Source: Candidatus Aegiribacteria sp.
GTDB taxonomy: Bacteria > Fermentibacterota > Fermentibacteria > Fermentibacterales > JCC-6
Reading direction: 5' to 3'
DNA: 57,335 nt
NCBI GenBank assembly: GCA_030600545.1
Contig: JAUVLV010000009.1
Span: 1 to 57,335 of the forward strand
In this document: positions 35,576 to 45,715 of the stretch, in pieces
Layout: every line of letters starts with the position of its first letter
How positions within the stretch are numbered: position 1 is the first letter of the stretch
Translations under genes and position numbers: made by a program
Notes under the pieces: generated by a model
What the model was told of the DNA's origin: nothing
What the model saw: only the letters and a program-made list of their open reading frames with translations
The model's database searches: none

Positions 35576-37003
35576 CTACAGACTGAAATAGAGGGAATGC
35601 TCCCTCGGGTGCGGGCTTCCAAGAAAACTCGCGACTTCGTTCCTTTTAATCTCAAGATAACTATCTATCATTTCTTTTGAAAAAACGTCTCCCTCTTCGA
35701 GGAATTCCCTGTCGGCTTCCAGGGCATCCAGGGCCTCACCCAGGTTTGCCGGAAGTTTATGGAGATCTTCCGTATTGTAATCGTCCGCAAATACGTTCTC
35801 ATCGATCGGTCCGTAACCAAGTTCGCCAGGATTCATTTCTTTTTTCATTCCATCAATCGCGGCCATGAGTATAGCGCTCATGGAAAGGTACGGATTGCTG
35901 CTTCCATCGGGAACTCTGTACTCAAATCGTATTGATTCCGCCGTTCTGGCATACGATGGGATCCTTACAGCAGCACTTCTGTTGGGGCCGGAAAAGAATC
36001 TGTATACAGGCGCTTCCTGGCCGGGAACAAGCCGGTGGTAACTGTTGACCGTAGCGTTGCTGAAAGCGCATATAGCGGGAGCGTGAAAAAGAACTCCGGC
36101 AATTGCGCTCAGGGCCGCCTGGCTTGCGCCACAATATCCATCTTTGTCAAAGAATATCCTTTTCTGCTTGTCTGTCATGAACATATGAAAATGCATACCG
36201 GAGCCCGGTTCGCCCTCCGCCGGTTTGGGCATGAATGTCGCGGAAAGGCCGTTACTGAGGGCGACATTCCGGACTATGTGCTTTGTCAACATAACATTAT
36301 CCGCAGCACTGAGGAAAGGAGTGAAAGTTACTTCCACCTCACACTGCCCCATCCTGCCTACTTCGTGGTGGTGGTATTTAATCTGTATTCCAGCCTTCTG
36401 CATCTGTTTTGTTATCTCAGATCGTATATCATGAAGACTGTCCATAGGATACATCATATGGTATCCTGATTTGCAGGGATGAACAAATCCTTTTGATTCG
36501 GTGAGTTTTGAACTCTCCGGATTCTCTATGCTGCCAACACGATAGCCCTGGCTTCCCCGTTCAGACCAGAAACTGGCCTCGTCAAAAATGTAGAATTCGA
36601 ACTCGGGCGCCCAGTAACTGTCAGTGGCAATATCAGATTCTTTGAGGTAGCTGACCGCTCTTTTGGCAATCCCCCGGGGATCCTTTGAAAAGGCTTCTCC
36701 GCTTATGGGATTTACAATGTCTGCAAGAATCACAAGTGTTTTTCTCTCGGTGAACGTATCTTCAAAAACCCTTTTCAGGTCGGGTTTTAGAACAAGGTCT
36801 CCAGCTTCAGTCCGGGTCATACCTGTCAGGGTAGAGCCATCAAACCCTACTCCACGGTGGAAAAATTCTTCGTCCACCATCGATGCCGGTACTGTCACAT
36901 GGCGCCAGTATCCCTTCAGATCGGTGAATCTTATATCAAGCTCTTCATAATTCTCGCTTAAAATTCTTTCAAGTTGAATTTTTACTGCCTTGTTAGAAAC
37001 CAC
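35576..37003 (-). CDS. glnA: Glutamine synthetase type I
   Basis: This 475-residue enzyme joins ammonia to glutamate with ATP. The N-terminal beta-grasp has VGFDGSTLTG; the catalytic domain shows APEFEFYIFDE (metal-binding Glu) near 130, HHHEVGRMGQCEVE near 213, and GSGMHFHMF near 269. The C-terminal segment NTEDLHKLPANL lacks the Tyr-containing NLYxLP motif used for adenylylation in GSI-beta enzymes, so this form is probably not adenylylated. GTG start behind AGGAGG, 14 bases after ispG. Confidence 0.94.
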   Translation of the reverse strand: MVSNKAVKIQLERILSENYEELDIRFTDLKGYWRHVTVPASMVDEEFFHRGVGFDGSTLTGMTRTEAGDLVLKPDLKRVFEDTFTERKTLVILADIVNPISGEAFSKDPRGIAKRAVSYLKESDIATDSYWAPEFEFYIFDEASFWSERGSQGYRVGSIENPESSKLTESKGFVHPCKSGYHMMYPMDSLHDIRSEITKQMQKAGIQIKYHHHEVGRMGQCEVEVTFTPFLSAADNVMLTKHIVRNVALSNGLSATFMPKPAEGEPGSGMHFHMFMTDKQKRIFFDKDGYCGASQAALSAIAGVLFHAPAICAFSNATVNSYHRLVPGQEAPVYRFFSGPNRSAAVRIPSYARTAESIRFEYRVPDGSSNPYLSMSAILMAAIDGMKKEMNPGELGYGPIDENVFADDYNTEDLHKLPANLGEALDALEADREFLEEGDVFSKEMIDSYLEIKRNEVASFLGSPHPREHSLYFSL

Positions 37004-37017
37004 TTTTTATCCTCCTG

Positions 37018-38097
37018 CTATTTTTCCGATTTTTGAATGTAAGAATCTACAATTTTGTCAAGATACCCCTCAAGATCGGATTCAGGTATCATGCCTTTGC
37101 TTTTCCCGTCAATGAAAAGCTGTATTCCCGATGGAGTTCCGATGAGAGCAACATCTGCTTCTCTCGCCTCTCCTGGCCCGTTAACTTCGCATCCCATCAC
37201 TGCTACGGTGATATTCCCGACTTTTCCTTCAAGGCTTTCCTGAACGGATTCAGCGAGCCCGGCAACGTCGATACGGGTCCTTGCGCAAGTGGGGCAGCTT
37301 ATTACCCTTGGGAATCTACGTCTGATATCCAGGGAAGATAGAATCTCCCATGCTACAACAGGTTCCTTCTCAGGTGAACCTGAAAGGGAAATTCTTACAG
37401 TGTCACCGATTCCCTCAGCCAGCAGAATTGAAAGGGCTACAGCGCTTCTGACACTTCCTGTCAAACGGGGGCCTGCCTCAGTAACTCCCAGATGAAGGGG
37501 GTAATCGCATTCAGCGGATGCCAGCCTGTTGGCCTCAACTGTAAGCATTGGGTCGCTCGATTTAAGAGAAAGAACGATGTTCCGGAAATCCGCTTTCTCG
37601 AACAGTTCCAGATGTCTCTTCGCGGCAGCCCACATTGAATCTCTGTTCACCCCTCCGTATTTGTCCCTGAGATCACCCGGCAAACTGCCGGAATTAACTC
37701 CTATCCGTATGGGAACCTGAAGTTCCGATGCCTTTTCGGAGATTCTCCAGATGTCAGCTTTTCGCCTTATGTTTCCGGGATTAAGCCTCAATTTGTCCGT
37801 TCCCGCTTCGAGTACCATTATGGCAAGCTCCGGATCGAAGTGTATATCTGAAACTATCGGAACCGGTGATCTCTCGATAATACTTCTCAGAGCAATAGCA
37901 GATTCCCTGTCCGGCACTGCCACCCTTACTATTTCGGCCCCGCGGGTTGCCAGCATTTCTATCTGACTGCAGACAGCATCTACATCAGTTGTGGGAACGT
38001 TCGTCATGGATTGAACGGATATTGGTGACCCTCCGCCTATCGGCAGTCCACCAGCAATAACTTTCCTGGTTCTGGATCTATTGATGCGGATGCCCAT
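37018..38097 (-). CDS. ispG: 4-hydroxy-3-methylbut-2-enyl diphosphate synthase
   Basis: This 359-residue enzyme makes HMBPP from MEcPP in the MEP isoprenoid pathway. The N-terminal TIM barrel begins RKVIAGGLPIGGGSPISVQS. The [4Fe-4S] ligands appear as SCPTCART near 270 and VMGCEVNGPGEA near 307-318. ATG at 38097 follows AGGAGG; an upstream Met at 38127 lacks one. It is followed by glnA and the propeller lipoprotein in one operon. Confidence 0.95.
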   Translation of the reverse strand: MGIRINRSRTRKVIAGGLPIGGGSPISVQSMTNVPTTDVDAVCSQIEMLATRGAEIVRVAVPDRESAIALRSIIERSPVPIVSDIHFDPELAIMVLEAGTDKLRLNPGNIRRKADIWRISEKASELQVPIRIGVNSGSLPGDLRDKYGGVNRDSMWAAAKRHLELFEKADFRNIVLSLKSSDPMLTVEANRLASAECDYPLHLGVTEAGPRLTGSVRSAVALSILLAEGIGDTVRISLSGSPEKEPVVAWEILSSLDIRRRFPRVISCPTCARTRIDVAGLAESVQESLEGKVGNITVAVMGCEVNGPGEAREADVALIGTPSGIQLFIDGKSKGMIPESDLEGYLDKIVDSYIQKSEK

Positions 38098-38109
38098 TAT
38101 CCTCCTGTC

Positions 38110-38358
38110 ACAACACCACAATATCATACAGTAAAGAAATATGCATCCCGTGAAGCTATTTTACAAGATCCGCCTGCATGTATCGGAGACAATGCCACTT
38201 CTATCTATCTTAACTTCAGCCAACTGCCAGAAGGCCTTTCGGGCCATCTTGCTACAGACATCATCGATATGCTTGAAAAAGGAGTTGTAGAAGGCAGTAT
38301 CGGTACTGACTTCTCATCGGATGCCGCAAGATTCAATCTGCACATCAGGAGACAGTAA
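38110..38358 (+). pseudogene. Possible plus-strand gene remnant
   Basis: The 309-base gap between ispG and the next gene holds an open plus-strand frame ending at TAA 38356-38358. Its last 60 codons read as plausible protein (LPEGLSGHLATDII, EGSIGTDFSSDA). No ATG, GTG or TTG is found in frame before residue Met 38269, and it runs back into the ispG start region. It may be the end of a lost gene, or chance. Confidence 0.25.
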
Positions 38359-38406
38359 ACCTCATCAGCACTGACGGCGGAAAATAGAAATCCGTTTTCC
38401 TTATGT

Positions 38407-39564
38407 TCAACTACCAGAATCGAGAACTCCTCTATAAACACCCATTGTCCTGTGCGCAGTGTCTTTCCAGGAGAAATGCTTTGCTCGATCGAAACCTTTC
38501 TCTATCAGTTCGTCTCTTCTGACGGGATTTGAAATCATATCCTTCATTGCGGACAGGATATCACCAATGTTATATGGATCAACCAGTATTGCCGCTTCAC
38601 CTGCCACTTCCGGCATGCAGGATACATTGGAAGTAATCACAGGGCAGCCACACCGCATTGCCTCAACGATCGGAAGCCCGAAGCCCTCATCGAGAGAAGG
38701 AAACAGAAATGCTACCGCCGAGGAGTAGAGTCTCACAAGTTCTTCTTCTGACACTCCGCCAAGTACAACGATGTTCGGTAATGACAGTATATTCCTGTTT
38801 CTCTCTTTGAAATCCGACAGGTGACTGGCAACACCCGTCAGAAGCAGAACCAGAAAGTGTTTTGCTTTTTGTGCCTCCGGCAGTCCAAGATATGCTTCAA
38901 GAATCCTGTCCAGATTTTTTCGGGGATATGCGCTTCCCACATACAGAAAATATGAAGTCCCTTCCGGCAGCAATTCTTTCAGGGATTCCGGTGGAGAATT
39001 CCTGTTCTGCCTGAACCCGGACCCGGCAGCAAGTGGAACAACTTTAACCTTTTTCCTAACCTTTGGATACAAATCGCACAGCTGATTCGCCGTATATTCC
39101 GTTGGAACGATAATTGCCTTTGTTCCTTCCAGAATGAAGGTAATGTTGGAATCGAATTCTTTCTTCGCGTCTTCTCCATGATAGTCATCCAGAGTAAGTG
39201 GAAAAAGATCCTGAACTGTAATTATACTGTTACGTGAGCCTGTTCTTTCTGCGAAAGGCTTCGTGATATGCAGTATATCAAAACTTTTGGCCTGATGTTT
39301 GATGATCATCGATCTTAGAAAGAGAATCAGATTAATAAAAGAGGAGCCAAGAGCAAGCCGGTTAGGAAGTACAGATTTTATTTCGAGGTTCCGGTGAACG
39401 CCAAATTTCTGTTTCAGTTTCCTCTTCCTTGATTTGCTGAACGTGGATAGCAGTACAAATTGATGTTCCGGAAATTCCTGAATCAGATGCCTTATCAACT
39501 CTCTTGAATACGTATGAATGCCACAGTAACCTGAGATCCCGGACGCATCAAATCCAATTCTCAT
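38407..39564 (-). CDS. Glycosyltransferase, GT4 (group 1) family
   Basis: About 385 residues with two Rossmann-like halves. The N-terminal half begins MRIGFDASGISGYCGIHTYS. The C-terminal half has the nucleotide-sugar pattern YVGSAYPRKNLDRILEAY near 207 and the E-x7-E-type patch FLFPSLDEGFGLPIVEAMRC near 290. It transfers a sugar, likely mannose or a similar hexose, to a cell-surface glycan. ATG at 39564 follows GGAAGG. It lies near the GT90-like gene, suggesting a small surface-polysaccharide locus. Confidence 0.9.
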   Translation of the reverse strand: MRIGFDASGISGYCGIHTYSRELIRHLIQEFPEHQFVLLSTFSKSRKRKLKQKFGVHRNLEIKSVLPNRLALGSSFINLILFLRSMIIKHQAKSFDILHITKPFAERTGSRNSIITVQDLFPLTLDDYHGEDAKKEFDSNITFILEGTKAIIVPTEYTANQLCDLYPKVRKKVKVVPLAAGSGFRQNRNSPPESLKELLPEGTSYFLYVGSAYPRKNLDRILEAYLGLPEAQKAKHFLVLLLTGVASHLSDFKERNRNILSLPNIVVLGGVSEEELVRLYSSAVAFLFPSLDEGFGLPIVEAMRCGCPVITSNVSCMPEVAGEAAILVDPYNIGDILSAMKDMISNPVRRDELIEKGFDRAKHFSWKDTAHRTMGVYRGVLDSGS

Positions 39565-39778
39565 TTCGTACCTTCCATTCGCTGGTAACTCCATTCTACA
39601 GAAGCATCAAATGTTTTGCGTCTTCATACCGAGAAAATACACTTCACTAACTTCATAGTTCAGACATTGCTTTCGTGTAAAGAAATAGGCTTCAGCTCTG
39701 GCAGGCATTAACCCGGACCCATCACAAATACTTTACTACAACGCCGTATACAGCAGCGTTTGATTCATTTCAGAAATA

Positions 39779-40825
39779 TCAAGAAGAACAGTCAAGCGAG
39801 TTCAGCAGTTCCACCATATACGCAATGACTGCCTCGCTGGAAAACCAATTCCTTGCAAACTGCTGGCCTTGCTTTACTACTTCTTCGCGCAATGCTTTAT
39901 TGTTGTTGAACTTGTGCATAATATCCTTTATATCATCGACGTTTTCAGCAGCGAGATAGTGAACTCCCTTTTGTAGCGCAAGATCGTACCAGTTCATGCA
40001 ACGAGGCCTGAAATAGATCGGTACGCATTTTGAAGCCAGTATCCATGCCATCCGGTCCCAGGATGCGCTATTGCCATCGGCGTTTAACAGATACATGTGC
40101 CTGGCCTGCTTCGCTATTTTCACTTTTTTTCTGATTGTTTGTTTTTTTGGAGGTGTCCAGAAGCCATGTTGCGCTACGATAATACGTACATCGAGCCATT
40201 TCCGATCAGCTGCCGCAGAAGTTAATACTTGACGAGGACCTCCGTCGTAACCTGTATCGGATCCGGCAAAGAATGCAACTTTGGTATTAGTGGGGTTCCG
40301 TGCAGAACGCGCTTCATCCACGTACCTCTGCATTGACCCGTTCAATGCGTACATATTCGGTATGAGCGCAACGCCGGGGGGAATCCGGCTATCGCTTGAC
40401 CATGTCAGCTGAGGAATTCCAAACTCCTGTTTCTGCGGGTTGTCGTGAAGATTTATCAATACCCGCACTCGCAAATTACTCCGTAGAGGGAGCATTCGAA
40501 GGAACGATGAGAGGACAGAGAACCTCTCTTCGAGACCAGGTACACTGAATGAGGCTGACCTAGATACCCGGATGATTGCACCATTACCCGTACCTGAAAT
40601 GTCTAACAATATCGTATCCTCAAACAGCGCTGGTTTTTCCATCACTATTTCCTGCAATCGCAACCATGCGTCACCGATTGATGCGATATCAATTGTGGTA
40701 TTTGCATGATGTGCATGCTGCCGAGCAGCCTCATGAACGTCCATTATTCTCTTTTCGACAAAGTGTTCAGGCATCTTCAAACAGGACAGATATCGTTCAG
40801 TAGCAGTACAATATTCTTTTCGCAA
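39779..40825 (-). CDS. GT90/CAP10-like glycosyltransferase
   Basis: This 348-residue protein has no signal peptide. The C-terminal half matches the CAP10/GT90 pattern: LLNADGNSASWDRMAWILAS near 255, then SKCVPIYFRPRCMNWYD and GVHYLAAENVDD. Such enzymes include LPS-core xylosyl- or glucosyltransferases (LpsA type) in bacteria. The N-terminal half is weakly conserved. It lies 24 bases beyond prmC's end on the same strand, but the 214-base gap to the GT4 gene shows no operon link. Confidence 0.75.
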   Translation of the reverse strand: MRKEYCTATERYLSCLKMPEHFVEKRIMDVHEAARQHAHHANTTIDIASIGDAWLRLQEIVMEKPALFEDTILLDISGTGNGAIIRVSRSASFSVPGLEERFSVLSSFLRMLPLRSNLRVRVLINLHDNPQKQEFGIPQLTWSSDSRIPPGVALIPNMYALNGSMQRYVDEARSARNPTNTKVAFFAGSDTGYDGGPRQVLTSAAADRKWLDVRIIVAQHGFWTPPKKQTIRKKVKIAKQARHMYLLNADGNSASWDRMAWILASKCVPIYFRPRCMNWYDLALQKGVHYLAAENVDDIKDIMHKFNNNKALREEVVKQGQQFARNWFSSEAVIAYMVELLNSLDCSS

Positions 40826-40848
40826 ACGCCGATGACAATATCGCCATA

Positions 40849-41688
40849 TCAGGTAGCCCGGGCAATGACAATTCTCGGCCGGCCAGTAAAGTCACGAAAA
40901 GTATTTATGTCCTTCCAAAGAGGATCATTCTCAAGGATTTCTGAAACGGGTTCCACCTGTTCCTGATCCAGTTCAAGTGCGAGAATTCCACCCTTTCTCA
41001 GAATGCCCGGCACAGTATCAATTAACTCGGAGACCAGATCCAGTCCATCAGTACCTCCATCAAGTGCAATAAGGGGATCTCCGTCACTGACCTCGGGCTC
41101 AAGGTCATGGATCTGACTCGAAGGAATGTAGGGAAGGTTGGCTATTACCCCATCGAATATTCGAGAATTCCGTTTGAATGTTTTCAGAAGATCGGTTCTG
41201 ATTAATGATAGATTACTGGTTCCGAAAAGTTCTTTATTTCTTTGCGAAATGATCAGTGCTTCCCGGCTTATATCCGTTCCGATAACCACCGCGGCCGGAA
41301 ATTCAAGAGCCAGTGAAACCGCTATTACACCGGATCCGGTTCCAACGTCGAGAATATAATCGGGTGAAATAAATTCCTTTATGAACCGCTCAGCAAAAAA
41401 CTCGGTTTCAGGTCGTGCTATCAGGGCTTCCGGGCCTGCAATGAAAGATCGTCCCAAAAAATCCACTTTACCTGTAATATGCTGAAGGGGTTCCCTGTTC
41501 TTCCGTCTGAAGACGATTTCCCTGTACTGCTTAAGGTTGGACTTACTGATTTCTTTTTCATGATTAAGATATAGCTCGTGCTTTTTCCAGTTCATCAGAT
41601 GACACAGGAGAAGTTCGGCCTCCAGCCGGGGGAATTCGAGCTCTCCAAGTTCAGCTTCAGCCCACCCGCGGGAATTAAAAAAATTCAT
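40849..41688 (-). CDS. prmC: Release factor glutamine methyltransferase
   Basis: About 279 residues. It methylates the Gln of the GGQ motif in release factors using SAM. The SAM-binding loop ILDVGTGSGVIAVSLALE lies near 115-132. The catalytic motif, usually NPPY, here reads NLPY (VIANLPYIPSS near 185), an uncommon change. The ATG at 41688 is four bases after the prfA stop; an upstream Met at 41766 would overlap prfA heavily. Typical pairing of modifier with its target gene. Confidence 0.9.
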   Translation of the reverse strand: MNFFNSRGWAEAELGELEFPRLEAELLLCHLMNWKKHELYLNHEKEISKSNLKQYREIVFRRKNREPLQHITGKVDFLGRSFIAGPEALIARPETEFFAERFIKEFISPDYILDVGTGSGVIAVSLALEFPAAVVIGTDISREALIISQRNKELFGTSNLSLIRTDLLKTFKRNSRIFDGVIANLPYIPSSQIHDLEPEVSDGDPLIALDGGTDGLDLVSELIDTVPGILRKGGILALELDQEQVEPVSEILENDPLWKDINTFRDFTGRPRIVIARAT

Positions 41689-41692
41689 TTGA

Positions 41693-42769
41693 TCACAAGT
41701 TCGACGAAACCTCCGCAAGGAGTCTTTCCTGCTCGGCTTCAATAAGCGGCTTGATGACCTGATCAAGGTCCCCGCTGAGAATATCTTTCAATGAATGGAG
41801 GGAAAGATGAATCCGATGGTCGGTAACTCTTCCCTGTGGGAAATTGTACGTTCTGATCTTGGCGCTTCTGTCACCGGAACCAACCATTCCTTTCCTGACT
41901 TCAGCACGTTTTGCCTTTTCCTCCTGCTGCTTTTTAGCGAATAGCCTTGACCTGAGAACCTTCATAGCCTTCACTTTGTTCTTGTGCTGGCTCTTCTCAT
42001 CCTGACAGGAAACAACCAGTCCCGTGGGGACATGGGTAATGCGTACTGCGGAATCTGTCGTATTGACGCTCTGACCGCCTGGTCCTGAAGAACGGTAAAC
42101 ATCGACTCTGATGTCCTCCAGGTTGATCTCAACCTCTACTTCCTCAGCCTCCGGAAGTACCGCCACCGTACAGGCGGAAGTGTGAAGCCTTCCAGAGGTT
42201 TCCGTTTCGGGAACCCTCTGAACTCTGTGTACGCCAGCTTCGAACTTCATTCGGCTGTAGACACCCTTTCCCCTGAGAGCAAAGGTAATTTCCTTGAAAC
42301 CGCCTCTTTCGGAACCGCTGCTGCTGAAATTTTCCTGCGACCATCCGTTCTTTTGCGCATAACTGGTGTACATTTTGTAGACGTCCGCGGCGAATAGTGC
42401 TGCTTCTTCCCCCCCAGTTCCGGAGCGTATTTCAATGATCACATCCCTGCTGTCGTTTGAATCGGGGGGAATGAGGAGCTTTTTCAGCTTATCTTCCAGC
42501 TTCTCAAGCACTTTTTCCATTACGGGGATCTCTGTCGCTGCCAGATCTGCCAGTTCCTGATCGTTATCGCTTAAGAATCCCTTCATCTCTTTGATGGAAG
42601 ATTCGGTTTTACTGATCTCTTCAACTGTGCCCAGAATTCTGGAAAGGCTGGCACGCTCTTCAGTAAGGGAACGGATAAGTGGAGGTCTTTTCAGCGTTTC
42701 CGGAGAACAGAGACTTTTATCGATTTCCTTTACTCTCAGCTCCATGGATTCTATATCAGAGGTTTTCAT
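41693..42769 (-). CDS. prfA: Peptide chain release factor 1
   Basis: About 358 residues. It recognises UAA and UAG and releases the peptide. The GGQ motif is in [16 protein letters not shown] near 227. The PxT-type stop-recognition tripeptide appears as PET in [20 protein letters not shown] near 180. The ATG at 42769 follows AGGAGG and overlaps the upstream gene by 14 bases. Next gene prmC modifies this protein. Confidence 0.95.
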   Translation of the reverse strand: MKTSDIESMELRVKEIDKSLCSPETLKRPPLIRSLTEERASLSRILGTVEEISKTESSIKEMKGFLSDNDQELADLAATEIPVMEKVLEKLEDKLKKLLIPPDSNDSRDVIIEIRSGTGGEEAALFAADVYKMYTSYAQKNGWSQENFSSSGSERGGFKEITFALRGKGVYSRMKFEAGVHRVQRVPETETSGRLHTSACTVAVLPEAEEVEVEINLEDIRVDVYRSSGPGGQSVNTTDSAVRITHVPTGLVVSCQDEKSQHKNKVKAMKVLRSRLFAKKQQEEKAKRAEVRKGMVGSGDRSAKIRTYNFPQGRVTDHRIHLSLHSLKDILSGDLDQVIKPLIEAEQERLLAEVSSNL

Positions 42770-43784
42770 TTTCCTCCTCGGGACTTTTTTTCGTATCTCC
42801 GCCGTAAAATTCAACTTCCGGCCCGGGATCCCTGCCCAGAGAAACGTATAGAGACGCAATTGCAACCTCTATTTCTTCCAATCCCGCTTTTCTCGTAGTT
42901 AGCTTTTGAAGAAGCAATCCGGGAGCTGTTACCGCTCTTGCTAACGCAGAAGTCTCAAGATGCTTGTCCGCCAGTTTCAGCAGTTCATAACTCAGCCCCA
43001 TGACAAGGGGGATGAGAGGCAAATGGTAAAGTATCCTGATAAAAGCACTGGGGTTGTAACCGCTCAGCAGTACGACCAGTGAATCAAAAACTCCATAGAA
43101 TATTATTGTTCCAAGCATAACAAGCAGCAGAAAACTGGTTCCGCACCTCTGATGCAGAGGGCTCTGCTTAACAGCGTTCTCAGCCAGAGGGGAGAGCCCT
43201 TTCTCCCAGGCATGAATGGTCTGGTGCTCAGCACCGTGATACATGAAAAGCCGTCTGACATCAGGCATGAACGATATTGCGCCCAGATAAATAAGAAAAG
43301 CGATGATCCGGAACAGACCTGCAAGCATGTGAATTCCGAACTGCTGGCCCGCTGCTGCAGAACCGTTTTCAAGTATCCATTTGCTGCTCTGCAGAGGCAG
43401 CCAGGCGAAAAGTACGATTGCGAGTATGAATGCAAAGGCGGTGGTTAGAAAGGTCGCTGCGCTGGATCTGCCTTTGTTATCTTTCTTTTTGCCTGAGCTT
43501 GAGGATTCCTCAGCAATGTCTGCTGACCAGTTAAGAGCTTTCATACCAAGTCTAAGGGTATCTATTAGAACTGCTGCTCCTCTGAAAACGGGCTTTGTCC
43601 AGATGTTGCCTCTGTCTTTAAGCTGCTTCATTTTCAGCTTTCTGGCAAGAATCTGTCCCCCGGGAGTTCTAACCGCGACTGCTGTAGAAATGGGAGAACG
43701 CATCATCACTCCCTCTATAACGGCCTGGCCGCCTGTTTTCGATTCCTCTGGAGCTGATTCTTTGTCTATTTCAGGATTCGTCAT
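42756..43784 (-). CDS. yqhQ: DUF1385 (YqhQ-like) membrane protein
   Basis: This 342-residue protein begins with the family signature [14 protein letters not shown] near 18-31 and RTPGGQI. It then has about four hydrophobic helices (about 110-130, 145-165, 210-230, 240-260) and the conserved [16 protein letters not shown] patch near 178, with His and Glu residues. Family function is not established. It sits between rpmE and prfA, as in many bacteria. Confidence 0.85.
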   Translation of the reverse strand: MTNPEIDKESAPEESKTGGQAVIEGVMMRSPISTAVAVRTPGGQILARKLKMKQLKDRGNIWTKPVFRGAAVLIDTLRLGMKALNWSADIAEESSSSGKKKDNKGRSSAATFLTTAFAFILAIVLFAWLPLQSSKWILENGSAAAGQQFGIHMLAGLFRIIAFLIYLGAISFMPDVRRLFMYHGAEHQTIHAWEKGLSPLAENAVKQSPLHQRCGTSFLLLVMLGTIIFYGVFDSLVVLLSGYNPSAFIRILYHLPLIPLVMGLSYELLKLADKHLETSALARAVTAPGLLLQKLTTRKAGLEEIEVAIASLYVSLGRDPGPEVEFYGGDTKKSPEEENENL

Positions 43785-43827
43785 AGTCTCTCCTACTGAT
43801 GTGTGCCGTTTTGAAACGGAGAATAGT

Positions 43828-43853
43828 GAAGGGGGAGTTTTTACTCCCCCTTC
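43828..43853 (-). terminator. Hairpin after rpmE
   Basis: GAAGGGGGAGT pairs with ACTCCCCCTTC with an AAAA loop on the minus strand, just behind the rpmE stop. No T-run follows, so it may only attenuate between rpmE and yqhQ. Confidence 0.5.
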
Positions 43854-43875
43854 AAGTCATAATAAGATTCAACAG

Positions 43876-44094
43876 CTATTTTTTACTGTTATCTTCTTTT
43901 TTTCCGTACCTCTTAAGATACTTGTCTACTCTTCCTGCAGAATCAACAAGTTTCTGTTTCCCCGTGTAAAAGGGGTGGCAGTTTGAACAGACATCGAACC
44001 TTTTGTCGCCGCCTGTTGAACGGGTCTTGATTTTGTTTCCGCAGGTACACGTGAATGTGACTTCATTGTACTCCGGGTGTATATCCTTTTTCAA
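43876..44094 (-). CDS. rpmE: 50S ribosomal protein L31
   Basis: This 72-residue protein begins [16 protein letters not shown] and has the zinc-binding form (CTCG near 16-19 and CSNCH near 36-40). The last residues are Lys-rich. It is encoded 38 bases after rho, in the usual order rho-rpmE-yqhQ-prfA-prmC. Confidence 0.96.
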   Translation of the reverse strand: MKKDIHPEYNEVTFTCTCGNKIKTRSTGGDKRFDVCSNCHPFYTGKQKLVDSAGRVDKYLKRYGKKEDNSKK

Positions 44095-44131
44095 CTTATT
44101 TCCTCCATGTTTTCAAGCAGAATTAACGGTA

Positions 44132-45412
44132 CTACTCTGACATTGTACCCATTGCGTCAAGGAATCTCTTATTTGATTTGTGCTTAGAAAGCTGCTTTTT
44201 CAAAACTTCCATGGCTTCCACCGGGTTCATGTCAACAAGGATCTTCCTCATGATCCAAATTCTGCTCAGGCTCTCTTCATCAACCAGAAGTTCTTCCTTT
44301 CTGGTGCCCGATTTCGTTATATCAATCGCAGGCCATATTCTCCTGTCAGCAAGACGCCTGTCAAGGACTATCTCCGAATTGCCTGTTCCCTTGAATTCCT
44401 CGAATATAACCTCATCCATCCTGCTTCCGGTATCCACCAGAGCGGTTCCTACTATTGTAAGGCTTCCGCCCTCGACAATATTCCTTGCTGCGCCGAAGAA
44501 TCTCTTTGGTTTCTGAAGCGCGTTGGAGTCTACTCCCCCCGAAAGGATTTTGCCTGAATGGGGCATTACCTGGTTGTTCGCCCTGGCAAGCCTTGTTATG
44601 GAATCAAGAAGAATGACAACATCGTAACCGCTTTCGACAAGCCGTTTGGCTTTCTCAAGCACGATGTCAGCTATCTGGATATGTCTTTTGGGAGCTTCAT
44701 CAAATGTGGACGCGATTACTTCTCCATTAACATGTCTTCTCATGTCGGTTACTTCTTCGGGGCGTTCATCAATGAGAAGTATTAACAGTTTCGTATCGGG
44801 ATGATTTGCCGAAATGCTGTTTGCAAGATGCTGAAGCAAAATTGTTTTTCCAGCTCTTGGAGGAGATACGATCAAAGCTCTCTGTCCTTTGCCTATGGGG
44901 GCAAGAAGGTCAAGAATTCTTCCAGACATTTTATCAGGGGTAGTTTCCAGATTAAATCTTTCTTCCGGATAGTAAGGAGTAAGTTTGTCGAATGACGGTC
45001 TGTTCTTTAACTCATCAAGACTTTTTCCATTGACGCTTTCTATCCTGAGAAGAGCATAATATTTCTCTCCGTTTTTCGGGTTTCTCACCTGACCTGAAAC
45101 AGTATCTCCAGTACCCAGGGAAAAACGCTTGATCTGCGAAGGTGATACATATACGTCCGTTGAAGAAGGAAGGTAGCAGCCTTCGTTCGATCTCAAAAAA
45201 CCGTATCCATCCGACAGAACTTCAAGTACACCTGTTGAATAATCAAGTCCGTTGCTTTGTGTTTTCTTCTCAAGCAGCTTTACTATAAGATCTTTCTTTC
45301 GTACACCGCTTACTTTTTCTAAACCTTTTTCTTTTGCCATAGACTGAAGTTCAACAAGTGTTTTTCCTTCAAGGTCGTTCTGCGATAATCCGGGCAGTGG
45401 TTTTCGGCTCAT
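44132..45412 (-). CDS. rho: Transcription termination factor Rho
   Basis: This 426-residue hexameric helicase terminates transcription. The N-terminal Rho domain (about 14-52) and cold-shock-like RNA-binding domain (about 58-128, DGYGFLRS) are followed by the ATPase with Walker A PPRAGKT near 186, Walker [17 protein letters not shown] near 268, and the [22 protein letters not shown] region. Length is near the short Rho form with no large insert. It leads the rho-prmC operon. Confidence 0.97.
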   Translation of the reverse strand: MSRKPLPGLSQNDLEGKTLVELQSMAKEKGLEKVSGVRKKDLIVKLLEKKTQSNGLDYSTGVLEVLSDGYGFLRSNEGCYLPSSTDVYVSPSQIKRFSLGTGDTVSGQVRNPKNGEKYYALLRIESVNGKSLDELKNRPSFDKLTPYYPEERFNLETTPDKMSGRILDLLAPIGKGQRALIVSPPRAGKTILLQHLANSISANHPDTKLLILLIDERPEEVTDMRRHVNGEVIASTFDEAPKRHIQIADIVLEKAKRLVESGYDVVILLDSITRLARANNQVMPHSGKILSGGVDSNALQKPKRFFGAARNIVEGGSLTIVGTALVDTGSRMDEVIFEEFKGTGNSEIVLDRRLADRRIWPAIDITKSGTRKEELLVDEESLSRIWIMRKILVDMNPVEAMEVLKKQLSKHKSNKRFLDAMGTMSE

Positions 45413-45715
45413 TTATCCTCTTCAGTTCGGGTTTGACCAGTGAAATACATAGGTCGATAGCATCGGCTAAGAAAGCCTATACTGAAATTTCAAGAAATTA
45501 TGTGTCCTCAGGCTTTATAAAGTTTTGTTCACCGGGTGTACAAGGGGGTCATTTATGGTTTACAGATAAGTACGTCAAAAATCTGAAATTTTATACTGAT
45601 CGTCAACCCCCTGCAGTAGAGCAACAAAAAACCATCGCGACTTTAATCATCTGTTTTCACATATTAGAAATTATTCAATAGCATCTTAATCACAATACAA
45701 CTGGAGAGAAAACTT
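45413..45715. other. Divergent intergenic region, rho and GGDEF genes
   Basis: 303 bases between divergent start codons with no gene supported. Reading frames on both strands are broken or lack ribosome sites. It should hold the rho promoter and leader, but no single promoter stood out by eye. Confidence 0.5.

Noticed and set aside
38205-38441. Minus-strand 78-residue frame beside the GT4 gene
   Set aside because: It overlaps the end of the GT4 gene, and its composition fits an antisense shadow.
45358-45681. Plus-strand frame over the rho start
   Set aside because: It overlaps the rho N-terminus on the other strand and lacks a start signal.
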